A stretch of DNA of 64,000 bases from Agelaius tricolor (lineage: Eukaryota > Chordata > Aves > Passeriformes > Icteridae): positions 24,650,744 to 24,714,743 of the forward strand of contig JALJCS010000004.1 of NCBI GenBank assembly GCA_023055355.1. Direction: 5' to 3'. Under the pieces are notes generated by a model. The model was not told where the DNA came from and did not search any database. It saw only the letters and a program-made list of their open reading frames with translations. The translations under genes and the position numbers were made by a program. Positions 25,380 to 40,385 of this stretch are shown piece by piece. How positions within the stretch are numbered: position 1 is the stretch's first letter; each line of letters starts with the position of its first letter.

Positions 25380-27164
25380 TCGAAACAAATCTCTGTAAGC
25401 ATTGTTAGATTAAGACAACTTGAAGTAATCCTTATGTGACCTTAAACTGTTTACAAACCAATTGAAATTCCTGGTTAAACTCCCTTTTCTGTCTTTCGAT
25501 TTAGACTTAAAATAATAGCATGCAAGTAAGATCTGTTAACATTCTGAACAAAAGCTTAGTCATTTTTTTTACCTAGTTCACATTTCTGAATTTTACTCTG
25601 CTAATAGTGTGGGGCTTTCTCATGCTGGAATGTAATAGGAGTGTTGCAGGCAGTGGAGTTACTAGGCAGAAGTACTGTCAACATTGTCATGAAATACTGC
25701 TCTCTCAATTAGCTTAATTAATTTTTTTTTGGTGACCTCCACTGTTAAAGAGGGTGGAATTTGGTATTTATGAAGTGTGTGGTGTATTTAAGGAGCAGTC
25801 TTAGGTGTCAAGCAAACCTCTCGGTTCCCTTCCAGCAGCAGTATTTGTGAAGGAATACAGAGTCTCACTGCTGCCTGGCAAGACTTGTTTCCTTTCCCAC
25901 ACCAGTCTGCTTTGCCCTTCAGTGTAGGGGTGGAAAGGGGGATCACATGAGGGCTTGATACCTAATGAGAAGAGGAATGAAGTGGTAAGAGTGTCTCTTT
26001 CTCAGGTTTTTTAGTTCTTAAAAAAATTTATTCTCATTTTGGTGTCTGCTTATAAGAAGGAGGGTTTCGTACCTAAGCTGCTGAGCTTTATGAGCTCTAG
26101 AGGTATTTCTATTGATTCAAAAATGCTATGAGTGATAAATATTTATCTTCCAGAAACAGACAAATGGATAAGAAGTGTAGAGTAGTGCAAGCATAAGTCA
26201 AATTGTTTAAACCCCAATGAAGTGAAATTAAATTAAAATCCTTAGAAAGCAAGGTGAATTCCAAAGAGAGCAGATTCTTGGAAGAAATGAATCCCAGCAT
26301 TTCTTTGTTGGATCATTCCCGGAAAGTAAACAAGAGCTGAGAGTGTATGAGTTGAAAATTCAATAGGACTATTGATAAAAAGAAGAGAATTCACAATTCC
26401 ACTCAGAGTTAAGGGACTTCACACACAAGGTGAATATTCTCGCAGTTTTTCTTTTCTGTGTGTTTATGTAAGCAGTCTGCTTACTAACTGGTTTTAACGG
26501 CAACAGAATAGAGGCTTTTTCTCCTTACCAGAGGTATTTATTGTAATTTTTTAAATTCACACATTAAATGTAGCTTCTGTTTTCTTTCTCTTTGTGTGGG
26601 CAACATGAGTTTTGTGACAGGTACCATAGAAGTTCTCTGGGAAGAAAAACTGGGGAAGCACCTTGAGTTACCAGAGAGTAGAGTCTTTATTAAATAGGAG
26701 AAGGAAGTAATAAAACCAGAAGTAGATAAAAGATTGAGAAGTAGAGGTAATATGAAATCAAAGAAAGGAACTGCTAGCCCTGTAAAGCATCTTGACAAAG
26801 CTGATTTTGGATTAGGAGGAGAGATGGTACAAGGGGCTCATAAGTAGTTAAATCAAAGGCTAGATTGCTTGTTATGTGGAATCTGGTGCATGGGAAAGGG
26901 GCAGTGAGGACATAGATTTCTGTAGTGATTTGTCTTTATGCTTTGTTTTTTCTCCTGTGAGTCAGAGGTCGCATCAGAGTTGTCAGAGCATAATTAGCTG
27001 CCCATATCTTGCAGAGTCTGGTTAGAGGCATGTTCTCATGCTTTGTGCCATTCAAAACACAATGCTAGCACTTTTTCCTGCTTAGTTTTTCTAAGTGGCT
27101 GTGAATAAGCTTTTTCAAATAGTCTTTTTGGAAGATAGCAGTTAGACTGCAATAACAAAGGCCT

Positions 27165-27190
27165 ACAAGGCTGGAATACAAGGCTGGAAT
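27165..27190. repeat. Perfect 13-bp tandem duplication
   Basis: ACAAGGCTGGAAT occurs twice in direct succession. Confidence 0.95.
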
Positions 27191-30100
27191 AAAGGCCAGT
27201 AAGAGATTTGAAATAACAATTTGACATGGTGAAAAGCCTTATTGTGGTTTTAAGAAAACTGAAAATCCTCCACAAATGTACCAAAACTGATTTACAGACA
27301 GAGAAGTATGTTTGTAGTGACCTTGGGTCTGAATACCTGCTTTGAAGATTTGACCAAAATGGTTTGCAGATCAGAGAAATAAAGAGCATGTGTAATAAGT
27401 ATACAGTTACACTTGATGTCTGGAATGAAAAACAAAACTTCAGCTCTTATTTTAAAGTCCTCTGCACTTCTTTTTACTACAGAATTTGTGATTGTGATTT
27501 GTTTGCTAAAGTTGTTCAGTGACAAATGTGCTTTTATGCATCTAAAAATATCTATTGAAATCAGAGAGCAGGAGGACATATCTCATGTTTTAACTATACT
27601 TTGGTGTCCTTATAGAGGTTTTTCTTTTCCGTTAGTTTGTTTCAAGCCAAAACAATTTATATTGTACTAGTAAGCTTTTCATAATTAGCTGTATACCTCA
27701 TAAATGAGAGGCCAAATAAGAGTGTGTAAGTAGTAAGGAGAAGTATTTTTTATTGGATTTGTTTACCAGTTTATATAGATGTCAGTAATATTAAAACCTG
27801 AAAAAAACAGCATTATGGAAGCACAAATGTTCTTAGACATTTCAGCATCCACTGCATAATATACATGCTCAACTAGTAACAGGGAATAGAGTTCTTCAGG
27901 TTTCATCCCTGTTCTCTATTTATCACATGACTGAATTTTCCTTTGTCTTTGTATTCTTCCTGCCTTCTATATATGCATATATCTTAAGTTGTATGATGTA
28001 ATGTTAGGAAAGGTGATAACAGACAAAACTCTCCCCTTCCAGTTCTTGCTACCTTTCCATTTGGAGTTTTGAACAGTCACAACTGAGAATGGAGCTTTTC
28101 TCCAGACAGAGGTCTCATCTTCGTTGTCAATTTCTTTTTCATTACAGTTCACTGGTGTTTGAAGGCTTGAGTAAGGTCTCCCAACTTATTAGCAGAAGAG
28201 AGATGGTGTTTTGATATGCTGAGGGACCCTCTGCTTGCTTACCATTCCAAGAACTGTTGGTCACTCATGTTCCTCATTGTAGAAGCAGCTGGTCATGAAT
28301 CGTTAGTAGAAAATACGTTGTCATGAAAAGAGGGAGGAGGATCTGTGTTCTGGTATGAAAAGTAAGGAGAGAAGAAACAGCCTAGTTAAGATGAAATATT
28401 AAATCTCTGGGAGGGTTGATTGTTTCCCAGAAACCTCAGTAGGGTAAACTGTCTTTTTTTTCTAAATTCAAGTTTTACGTTGTCTTTTGACATAGTCACA
28501 TTTGTGATTTGGGAACAACCATTGAAATTTGCCTTTTAGTCAGAACTGAGAATCAGATGGCAGTGTATGATCACCCTTTGCTATATGCTGTAGATTAAGC
28601 AATGTTTGCATTAAGACATGAAAACAGTTTCTATTTTTTTATATTCAAGACTAAAATGGGCTGTAGAAGGCACAGTGTTCCTGGTTTACCCTCTTGTCTT
28701 GAACTGAGAGGTGTTGTTATATTTTGCCAGAAAATCGGTGTCATTAGAACATTTTGTTTACTATGTGTGAGAATTAGGTAAGTAGTTAAAATAGTAAAAA
28801 TAGCCAGTTCAAAGTAGATGAGTTTCACCTTATGCTTTAGTTAACTTCTGATTTCTGCTTAGTAACTTTATGTAGAATATGTCTCATGATGCTGTGAACT
28901 AGGGTGTATTGTGAACTCCCTTCAAATTCTTATCAATGAGGAGAATCTGGGAATAAAGTGTCATGCCAGAGAGTTGTAGAAACAATAGAGCTTTAAATAA
29001 ATTCAAATTACAAAAGTATCGGGGAGACCAGTTAAATCACTGTCACCAATTACTGTGATGCTCCTCTGAGTGCATGCAATCATACAGTTTTCTGCTGAGA
29101 CTGCCTGCCAGATACCTGCCCTTACCTTTGAGGGTGTGTAGTTCTCCTAGCACTTGACCCATTGATTGCAGTGGTGGGGTGGGAGGAGTGGAGTATGTGC
29201 ATGTGCTGTCTTGTCCATCGTGTCAACAACCACTAGAAGACTGTGTTAAACTCTTGTAGTGCCATCATTTAATTCTGTTTTACAGCAATGGTGAGAAATT
29301 ACTAATTCTGAGACTGCACAATTATATTTAGCAGCTTCTTGTGGTTGTAAATGAGCCAGAAGAAGCATTAAGTCAGCTATATGCATATTTTTTTGACATA
29401 AAATAGCTTATGCAACAAATAGTGAAATACTAACTAGAAGAAAAATAGAAAATGTCACACAGATACGAGACTGGCAGACTAACATCTCTTCCTCTCACCT
29501 GTGCACTGCCATTTGTATACGTGAGCAAATCAAAGTGCCGTTATTATAGATATTTCTGTTTCTGATCTTTTTTGTGTTTGCAGTAAAGGAACAAAGAAAT
29601 TTATTTGACCTGAGCTAGTTGTAGACCTTCCAGGGGATAAGTTCCTGCATTGTTTCTTTTAATTTATGGTGTGGTTCTCTTGCATCTGTGGAAGATGAGA
29701 TTCTCTTCTTCATTTACAGACCTTGTGGATAGAAATTGTTGTGTCAGACAAGTTACTTTTGACTAAACACAAAAGTGCTTAAATTGACTGCCAGTGTTTT
29801 TTAGAAAGGTAAGATGTAATCTACATTCTGTATGAAGGTGAATGAGTGAAAAACATTCTGGGCTTGTGGTGGCTATGTGATAAGTGATTTTCAAATTTTT
29901 CTACCAGTTTCTGGTTTTGATAGTTCTAGTCAGCTAGAAAATGACATGGAGTAAAATCATAACTGAATTAGCTTGGACTTATGTCACTGGAAACTAAATG
30001 TTGAAATTTCATGGCAGCTTTTTCTGTTTACATAAGCCTATTGAATTGGCACCCATACCTTCCTATGTTTTTGTAGCGTGACTTGGACTTCACAGAGGCA

Positions 30101-33100
30101 TTTTGGGGCTTCCACAGGCTGTCACTGTGCAAATAATACGATTCAATATCAATCTGCCTAACTTCTTACCATCCATATATTCTCTCCAGAGTGACCTTCA
30201 ATTTGGTAGCTGATTACCATCAGTATCAATGAGTACCTGGTGGTTTCTTACTGTTTTGGTTGCACTGTTCTGTCTTGGAAAGCATTTATTTCAAAGCTAT
30301 ATTACAGTGTCCCTTGTCAAAATCTGTGGGTAAAGGTTCAGAGAATCAGCTGATGATCTTAGGGAAAAATGTTCAAGATTTGGGCAGATGTAATGAGTGA
30401 ACATCTCCCATATATGTGCATTCTATTGCACCCAGAGAATACCAGCTGTGATTTTAATATACTCATAGGGGTCAGGTTGATAGGTGGTGAGGCAGAGAGG
30501 TGAGAAAAAGGAATGTTCTCTCCATCAGCATTAGTCAGCAAGTGGAGAATATGACTTAAGTAATGTTTCGCATTTTTTGTTAACCTGTGAGAGGATGTGC
30601 AAGGTGCAAATGATGGCCCTGAAAGGCTACCTTCTGCAGTCTTCTCTAGAAAAGGAAAAAATGTTTCTTTTGATGCATCTAAGGATGGTTGTTATTAGCA
30701 CCTTTGTAAAAGAGGCAAGGACTACCTTGCATGGCAAGCATGCCTTTTAAAGGTGGAAGAAAAATTTGAAACCTGTGGCTCCATGCTTTTGGGTGGGCGA
30801 AACCAAGTCAGTGAATTTTTTTCTTTTCATTGCCTTTATATGTAAAGTTTAAACTAGCACAATCATGAAACTTTAGCAGTGGGGAACCAAGACACATGGA
30901 CCTCTTTGCTTGCTCTGAAGAAGATTGTTTACTGTAACAAACCCTTTTATGTTCTAAACTTAACCCAAACAAGCATGCATTGGCTACCTGCCACTGCAGT
31001 GTCGCTGCTGCTGCTGTGTCCTTTTCCCAGTCAGCTCTCTGATCATGTGGTGTCCATGTGCCTCTCCAAACAATCACTGCCGCACGCATGAGGCAAGCAC
31101 ACGGCAGCTACACAACCTGTTCTCTGGCCACACAACCTGCTTTTTAGCTGGCTGTTAGCCGAACCTTTCCCAGAGTGCTTTCTGTTGAACGAGAGTGAGC
31201 AGGATTTCTTGTCTCCCAGGTGAAACAATATCCACCTAGCACTCCGGCAATCTGCTATTCCTGGCCTTTAAGATGTATGGCAGAGAGAATTTAGACTTCC
31301 ACAGACATGAGGATGCAGACACCTTCTTTCTCTCTGCAGACATTAGTGCATGCAGGCATGACTGCAAAAAATGAGAAAGCATTAAAAACCACATGTGTGC
31401 ATCAATTTTATTTTGAGGCTTGAAATGAGCTACTGAAAGTTTGAGGTATTTGTGAAAGTAAATGAGGAAAAGAAGAATCAGGGGTACTTTAACAGGTTCA
31501 TGTTTGACAAGTGAGCCAGCAGTGAATTCACAGTAATAATATTCATGGTGCATGAGAATTAGCCAAACCAAAGAACTGGAATTACCTAAGTGCATCTGTA
31601 GGATGTAAAGTGAGGAGAAAACTGCTTCCTTTTTTTACCAAGCTTTACTGCAGGCTGGACCTGAGGGGACATAGGCCTTACTGTTTTGTACTGTAGCTTG
31701 TGTGATCCCTCTAGCAATGCTGATGTCTTAATTGAAAACCAGATAATTTCTGAAAGCATGTTATGATTTCCTAAATGATGAATGCTGCAATAATCCTAGC
31801 TGAAAAGATAGTGACTGGTCCTTTCCCAAAGGAGATGATTTTCAGTTTGTAAATGTTTTTTGCTTGTAGTATCACAGCTCAATAGTCCTATTTTTAGCAC
31901 TTTGTCGTATGGGCTATTACAAGCAATTATCCTGACCCACTTACTGTCTTTCACATTGGCTAGAAAACATGGATGTTGATGGCCAAATGTAAAGCTTCTC
32001 ACTAGTCTGATTTGCCCTTGTGATGAATCATTCTCTTGTTCACGTGCATTAACCCCCTTAAAGTATAAAACACTGAAAATAATACTTCTGCAAATTGCAC
32101 TGAATAACTTTGAAGAAAAAAAGGGCTTCTTGAATGTTACTTCATAAAATAAAGAAATTAATATAAAGCTATTCATCAAAATAGCTTTCATTTTGTGATA
32201 TTAGTTATCTTCTTGTACGTCCTGATTAAAATCTGCTTCCCAATGTTTTTCCACTGACATGTCTTTGCCACCTGTTAGTAAGAACCAATGTAAAGTGGAG
32301 TCACTATGACTTTATCCTGTGCAAATACAATTCACCCCAACAAGAAGAACCATGAAAAATACAGTTTCTCCCTTGAAAACCTTGATCTCCCATTAATGGC
32401 AGCCAAGAATTGCAGTTTCTTTGGTTTTAGTGAAGTTGAAACAATTGCAGTAATCTTCTGCTTCTGTAGTGAGCTGAATCCCAGTTTTTTAACGGAAGGT
32501 TTCATAGGAAAGGGTGTAACTGAAATGTAGTCACCATTGCTTAGGATTCTGGTTTCCCCTTCAAGAATTTTATCAGGAGCTGGAAAGTTTCTTTACTTTT
32601 AGGAAATTATATTTAACCATATAAGAATATTTGAGCAAATAGTTTTCTAGAAGAGCAGTGTGCTAGTGTAAGACTTGTAAAGAAGTCCTACTTAGAAACT
32701 AAATTGCCTCTAGTTGATCCAGCGTTCAAATGAATCAGGAAATCTTTTAGTAATCTCTAGTGCTGTCACACTGTAGAGGAAGGGAAGTGGTCCCTATGAA
32801 ATAACCTGTGTAATAAGCATACCAGTGTGTATAACGTACCTAGCTCTCTGAGGATGACCTCATTTTATTGATGCTAATTGTCTGGTGGTAACTTCAGGTC
32901 TTGAGCTGCAATTCACTCACATCCTGTATTTGCAGTGGTATACCTCTTGAAGTCAAGGCTTCATTGTCTTTCATTTGTTGTTTTAGAAACAAGGCAAATT
33001 GTTGTTATTCTGAGAACCAGTACTCTAAATATTTTGTTATTATTTTTAAAGGGCTCCTCCTTAGATGCTTTGATTATTTTTTGAAAGCAACCCTAATGTT

Positions 33101-36100
33101 AATGGGAGAAACAGTTTGTTGTCTTTTAGTTGATAATCCAAAACTGTGCTTTGTCATTTATGCTTAACAGTACTAAGACTGACAAAATGTACACTTGCAG
33201 TTGTGTGATATATCCCCAAGTGTTAGCTCAGAATTTTAAACACTCCATTGAAAGGAGTAGTAGAAATTGTCAGGTAATTGCTGCCTAGAGGGCATATTAT
33301 TTTCAGAGCAGCTTAGGGGCAGAAAGATCTGTTTGGTTTTGTTGATTGATTTTGTGCCTTTTGTGAATGTTGAATAAGAGGACAGGTTCAGGTTCAACTT
33401 TGTCAAGTCTAGCAAAATGGAAAGTTTTTATGGGTAAAGCCATGTGTTGTTAGTCAGCAGTCCCCAGTGTCTGTTCATTATTCTGCTGCTGATTTTGTAG
33501 ATGGCATAAAACAAGGTGTTTCCCATCCCCTTGCCCCTACCCAAATCTTCTAAAAGTTGTTGCCAATAACACTAGTTTCCTTGGTCAAACATTTATATGT
33601 AAACTAAGTTAGTACTCAATTTGTCTTAAAGTGATTGAAAATTCTTCAGTGTCTACAGTATTGTAGACTTAAGATACTGTGTTAAAGAAAATAAAAAACA
33701 CTGAAAATATTAAAAAGTTCAATGAAGCACTATATTTTGATTGGGGGGGAAGTAGTTCCATGGAGTTTCCCTAATGAAGGTTCTTAATTTCTTTTGAGTA
33801 ATAACTTGGCATTTCAAGCTTCTCTTAGCTTGACTTGGAATGCTAGTCATGTTACTGATGACAAAACTCAATGATAAACTTCTTAAAAAATCATAGGTAC
33901 TTGTAATTGCTGTGGCCTAAGTTCAAGTTCCAGGGGGTTAAATGTATTCTCAATACTTAATTTACTCCAACAGCTGACTTAACCATGGAAAAATGTATAG
34001 GTGCCAAGGAGACTCTCACAAGCTGAATAAGCTACTAGCCTCTGGGAATTTCATCCTGATACAGATGGTACATATTAGGGGCTCTTGTGGGAAAACTGTG
34101 TTTTATAGAACGTGAGGGGGAAATAAACCAGTGTAATTCACAAGATGGTCAGAATACAAATGCTTTGTTGAAGGAATTTTTACTGTAAGCAAAGAGCAGA
34201 CAGGCAGGCAATCAAATTCAGTGAGAACAGAATAATTAAAACTAACGTTATACTATAAGCAATGCATAAGTGAATCTTAATCAGCATAGCTGGCAATAAG
34301 AAACATGTAATCTATACTGCTTTTGTTAAGGAACCAAGGCTTTTTTATCATTTTTACATATTCCTCTGAAAGCAACAAGAGTCTTGAGGATGTTAACTTT
34401 TTCCATATTTTATGAAAATTACTACCTTGTGGAAACGCGGACAGACCCAAACTAGTGCCACCAGGGTAGGAGAGGCAACACAGGGGTTGATACTGGTGTT
34501 TTCCACTGTCCCTCTTCCTGACCTGTCAACCCATCAGCCTAGATACTCATCAACACTTGCTAAGTCCTCAGAAATGTGGGAGGTTTATCCTTCCCCCACA
34601 AAACACCCTGGAGAAAAGCCTTGGGAACAGGTGAAGATGCCCAAGGCACACAGGCCACACCCCATACAAAATCTGGATGAAGTAAGGCTGTTCTGAGAAC
34701 TGATTTTCTGTCTTAGTCAAACCTGCCAACTTTTTGTGAGGCATTTAAACTTTAATGGTATGCGTTCTTTTGTTTTTTCTGTTGTTGCCATTTTGTAGCC
34801 ACTGTCTGACAAGGTGATGAGGGAAACAGTATTACAGGTCTGTTACCTTGTGTGAAACTTTCAACACTAAGACTGTAGCTTTTTCATTTTTCTGTAACTC
34901 TGAAAAATCACGCTGCTTTCTTCTAATGTTCTATTTTCTCAGCATGGGCCCTAGCAGATCTAGGGAAGGATGAACAGACTGCTTTCCCTCTAGTCATTTT
35001 ACTGACCCCCTCTGAGGCAGAAGAGTAAATGTTGAATCCCATTCTTCTGAATTTCTGCTCTTGTGATGATGAGAAGGAATGGGAAACAAAAGCACACACA
35101 GAGTTTGTCGATCTTCCTTTGCTTTCTGATGAAGCCTGGTAATGTTTCCTAGGAGTAAGAGGATAAATGAACTCTTTTTATAGAGAATATCAGCTTGAAC
35201 ATGTCACTTGTTCAAAATATGTCAATATTAACAACATTTAGTGGGAAGTGAACAAAGCAAGAACTTCAAAAGGTAAGAATGATCACAGTCAAAGAATGAG
35301 AGTTTGGAGGTAGAAGGAATTGCTGATAACTCCATATCCTTACGTTTCTTCTGAGTGAATAACTAATTAGAAGCATTTTATTTGAAGTTAATTTGGTAAC
35401 TGATTCCCAGTCATAACCCTTAATCTGGATTATTTCCAATTTGTTTGTGTATCAAACAATAACCAGCTCCACCATTTAAAAAAACCTATATTCTCATTTA
35501 AAAGTGTGGGGAAAAAGATCCTTCTTTGTACCCGCTGGAAGCAGCCAATAGGAAATGAATGAGCTGTCCTAGTCAGAGCATTAAAGTAAATAAATCCAAA
35601 AGATTTGTTTAGAAATACTTAATAAGCAACTCTTCTCTCCTTTACTTGCTAAAAGAAATTGTTTCCAGGGGAAGAAGTGGGAGAAGCTTTCATGCTATGC
35701 TCCCAAAGAACACTGTTTCTAGTCACTACCTTTGTTCTGGGATAGGCAGTCAGCATGAAGTTATTCCTTACCCCTTGAACTCCTAGCCCCAAGCTGAGGG
35801 ACCAAGTATGTTGAAAACAATATGTATTTATAAGACAGTTACTTCAGGCATTTTGGGGGAACTCTGCAAGAACATATGAGAGACAAACAGAGTCTTTTTT
35901 AATCTCCAATTGAGGATGTTAATGCAGATTTAGTCTCCTTAGAGGAATTGGATGGATTGACTTGCAGTCCAGGCATCACATTGCCTACACAATTATGTGT
36001 ACTTTCAAAGGCAAAAATATATTGGCAGCTGCCAAATGTTCAGTGTAAGAATATGGTTGTCTGAGCACCTAGGTCAGGCATAGCTGTATTTTTTTTCAGG

Positions 36101-36270
36101 GTTGTTAATGCAGGAAACAGCAGTGGCAGATGTATGGATTTTTGTACATACCTACCCATTTTTCTGAGTGGATGGTTGGATGGGGGATGACAAAAGAGCA
36201 GAAATAAACCAAAGAAAGTGCTCAGTGCAAGTCAATATACTAATGTAAGGCCAGGGGTTTTTTATTTTTT

Positions 36271-36284
36271 AGTTCCATGGAACT
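36271..36284. repeat. 14-bp perfect palindrome
   Basis: AGTTCCATGGAACT is its own reverse complement. It could be a dimeric protein-binding site or chance. Confidence 0.6.
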
Positions 36285-36783
36285 TACTCATTTAATTAAT
36301 GGTATTGAAGCCCTACTCCAAAGTCTCTGCCAAATGCTTAGGTCACTGGCAGATGAACCTTGGGGGGTTTCCCTGTAAATTCTCTACTATAAAAGCAGCC
36401 AGGGTAAAAATGTGAAAATTGTATGGTTCAATAGTTACAATGTTTACATTAAAATGGAGATTGATGACTTTAACTTAGTAAACATTTATTGTAGAAAATA
36501 CATAGACTTAAGCTTAAACACTTTCACAAGCTGTAGCTTGTAGGTTCACAGGAAATTCTGTGTGTGTTAGCTTCCAGCATGTTAACTGAGGCTAGGTAAC
36601 AAGAATCTGCTTATGGTAGCCCCCTTTAAGACACTGAAAAAATGTAACTCTATCCAGCCAGAACCAGTACACAAGCGCTATACACCTCTTGCCTAGGTGG
36701 ATCCTAGTGGATTTAAAGTTGTCCTATGAAGGAGAACACTTGTTTACTGTCACTATATGCTCAAATCTTTGAGTCTGTTCTGG

Positions 36784-36835
36784 GATGTCATAAGTCTGAA
36801 GTGACATAAGTCACAGATGTCATAAGTCTGAAGTG
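36784..36835. repeat. 20-bp direct repeat pair
   Basis: GATGTCATAAGTCTGAAGTG occurs at 36784-36803 and 36816-36835. The 12-bp spacer contains a further partial copy (ACATAAGTC). Confidence 0.95.
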
Positions 36836-39800
36836 TGTTTAGTGCCACAGACTGCTGCTTTTGCAGGATTGCTGCTGTGAAGTATCTTTTTTTTTAAGAT
36901 GGGACTGAAATTAGTTGCTGAAGCTGGTAACATGCCACTTTCAGAAAGTGACAAAATTCCAGTGGCATTTTCTTTACCATATTGTTGCACTTTCCTATGT
37001 TTCTTCTAGCTACTGTATGTATTGGTATGAGCCTGTTTGTATGAGTCTGTATTACTGTTGTCTCTTAAAGTGATTACAGGTTTGAAACACTCAGGTGCTG
37101 TGTGTTCATGTACAGATATGACAGCAAATAGAGATTAAGTGGATTAGGTGGTTTAAAGGTTGGGAAGATCCAAGAAAATATTTACCAGCACATATTGTTC
37201 AGTGTCCTCTTTGGATAACTGATGTCTTCCAAAGTCATAATTTGTCCTTATTATAGAGAAGTGCTGTGAAAATCTTTTGATGAGAGTTCTGACTAAAAAT
37301 TGAGGTAAATGATTCTCATCTGTTTGTGAAAGATTGTGTCTGGGGCTGTCTTAAACAGTTTATATTTCTATGTGTGTTGAGGCTGTGACAGTGGCATTTG
37401 TAATTACTAACACGATTATGCACCCTATTTACGTTACTTGAGTGAAGATTTAATTTAGCTCTTCCCAGTGGTGTTGCAATTTATGCTTTTTAATACTTCC
37501 TTCGAGGTTTCTCAGCTTTTCCTGGTTTTTATGCTCTAATCTTTTAAAGGATGAGGGTAAGTTAACATCTCCTGAGTATTACAGCAACTCTGTTACCCAG
37601 AGTAATTATGTAACACCACAAAAGAGCAGATACATATTTAACTGAAATAGCCAGTCATTCAGTTTACTGAGATAACCTACTTATGAACATAAAGAAGATT
37701 AAGTGTTAAGTGACTGTTACCTAAAATGGAATTACAATTTAAATGCAGGTCTTTAAAAATTCTTTTTTATATGTCTTTCTACATTGTTTACTATTTGTTA
37801 CTATCTTGTTAAATGCAAAAATCTATGTTAAATCAGCTGGTTGTCTTCATTATGCTCATGTGGAACATATCATAATTCTCTTTTATCAAGAGTTTTTTCT
37901 CAGTAGGATACCTGTCTTACACTCAGTCACTAATATATATTTTAAATAGCACTCATATTGAAAAATACCATGTTAAGAATGATGGAAGTCAAAACAGTCT
38001 GCCTGTTCAATAAATAAAATTAAGATTGCTGGTGTGAGTCTTATGTATTCACTCTGTTCCACAAAGATTTTTTTGCTGCAGTATATTATGTCTATGTGCT
38101 ACTTCTCCAGTCCACCCTGATATTTTGCTTGGTTCTGAAGTCTTCAAGTAGGAGCTGGTTATACTGTCTTGACCACACATTCAACTTCTAGCCTTGTTTA
38201 AAATGGACTTTACTGTGGGTTTTTTATTACTGGGCAGTTCTCTCCTGTTGTGTACCACTGCTTGTAAAGTGGCCATCCCTACTATTGCTTACTCTTGTTC
38301 TCGGTGCCTTAAGTACTTCAGCTTGCTCTGTCTGTGGGAAAGCTTAAGAAAGTCTGTTTGTGATTGCTTGTGAAGGAAAAATTGTGAAGGGAGAATGGGT
38401 CAATATTAATTTCCGTCTGTCTGTCTTTATTTTTGCTCTTAACTAAAGCAAAGTGCAAGGAAAAGATGCTGTTGATTTGTCCTTTCCCCAAAATCTACCC
38501 TCAAGCAGATGGTGGTTTGGTCCTTTGTTCTGTCCTCAGAGGCATGTAAACAACTGAGGAAAATGAAGAATGTTCCATTGCTGCTACTATGTGGACCATT
38601 ATACAGCTTAATTTTTTTTTGTCATGCTGTCTTTTGTGTACATAAGTAAATAGTCTTCATAAAGTAACTTCAGGACATTTTGGAAGATAGTGGTGAAATA
38701 TTCTAAAAATAGTTTAATTTACTAAGTATGTTTTCAATACCTGTCCTTTGATTACTTCTCTTAGCTTAATCCTACTTTTACTTATATTAGCAAGGTTTGG
38801 CTTAGAGGACTCTTAAAGCAAATAATTATTAAATAGCAGAGATCTACATATCTCTCATCTCAAGACCTGCAGCAAGCCTGTTTAGGCATTTCTAGGTGTG
38901 ACTAATTTATTCCATCTCCTTTAGCATTTCTTGTAATATCAGTCTCTCTAAAATGGCATAGTAAACAGCCATGGAAGCATTTTTAGTTTCTGAAGCACAT
39001 GGCTGAAGTTCTGCTGCTGACAGTAGTCAGTTCCTGAAGATGGATGTGAAAGTTGTGTGCTGAAACAAAAGCCATTTCGCTCTGCTCCACCTCAAGGTTC
39101 TCTGCACCTTTCAGGTGTGGGACTCTTACTGGCGTGTTACTGGCTTCACTTCAGGTTTTTTGTACTGAAGTGCACCAGAGAGTCTACAGTCTCAATTTTA
39201 TTTCTGTTTTCTTTGTAGTGTGTTGGATGCTGCTTGTGGGAAGGTTCTTCAGTGCTCACTCAGCATGAAGCTGTGGATGGGCATTTTTCAGAGATAGCCC
39301 TTACTATGACTGGTGGCAGGGAAGCACAAGGAGAACACAAGTACATCTAGGTGGTGTGGAGCAAGGAGGTGATTCTGGGTGTTGTTTTCAGGCTGAGTGG
39401 GGGACTGCTGATTGCTGCTGCTGCAGGGGAGATGTGTGATGGCCACATCACAAAAGGGGTTCAGCCTCACTTGATCTGAGGTCTGCTTTAGAGGACAAGT
39501 ATTAGGGTGCATGTAGGTTTATATAAGATAGAGAGTGCTCCCTTAAATGTATGGGTAGGGGAGAGCAGCACCTGCAAGGAGGAACCCTTTCCAGTGCCTG
39601 TACACCCCAACCCAGAGCTTGCAGTTTGAGGTGCTACTTGTCCAGCTTCTGCACCAATGAGACTTTGATGCTGCTGTCTATTAAATCTTCCCCTTCCACC
39701 TGCTTTGAATGAGGATGTGTGCTTTTTAGCCACAAGTTGTACTTTCTTTACCCTTCACTAACTGCACTTAGGGGTTGCTGTCCTTGGGTCTAGGTGTTTG

Positions 39801-40385
39801 CTGTCTGCATTCCCTTTGAAATCTCCAGAACTGTCCAAAGGCTCCTGTGTTACCTACCTGCAGCGGAAACCATAGTAAATGGCAGCAGAATATCTTGTCA
39901 CATGAGGAAAAAAAAGGGGGCAATTTTTCTGTTATCTGTCTAGTTAGGAGTTCTAGTTTGAAAGGCAATTTTAAATAAAGTCAAAGACAGATGCTCCAAA
40001 AATGTGACAGACTTGTGACTGATGTCTGTTGAGTTTTGTGCTTACCTTTCTGAAATTAAATTACTAACATCGCCTGTTTTTGATATATCATGATATTTTT
40101 AAAACACGTGGCTAGTGGAAGGCCTTAGGCTTCTGAAAAAATACGGAAAAATGAAGCCTGTTTAGAGTTTTGCTCTGATTAGGGAAACAAAGACACATAG
40201 ATTTTCTTTTTGTTTCTTAACTGAAAAATAAATTGCATGCACACCGTGCTCTAGGGGTGTTCTTTTCTCAAATCTGTGAATATCAGACTGGGAAGAAAAT
40301 AAAAAATGTATGTATTCACACAGTTTCCTAGGGAAATTGCTAGTGAAAAAAAAAAACAAAAAAGAACCACTATCTTAGGTGCCAA

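Larger units (their letters stand above)
20081..40380. other. Long intronic stretch with no recognised genes or mobile elements
   Basis: About 20 kb in which I recognise no CR1, LTR, SINE, RNA gene or exon. Notable local items are tandem microduplications (22728-22778, 24100-24145, 27165-27190), a hairpin at 25344-25379, the repeat pair at 36784-36835 and a 14-bp palindrome at 36271-36284. A 94-codon open frame at 34412-34696 (+) has no recognisable domain and is probably chance. Confidence 0.55.

Noticed and set aside
30995..31017. GCTGCTGCTGCTGTG run as a coding trinucleotide repeat
   Set aside because: It has too few units and sits in no recognised exon.
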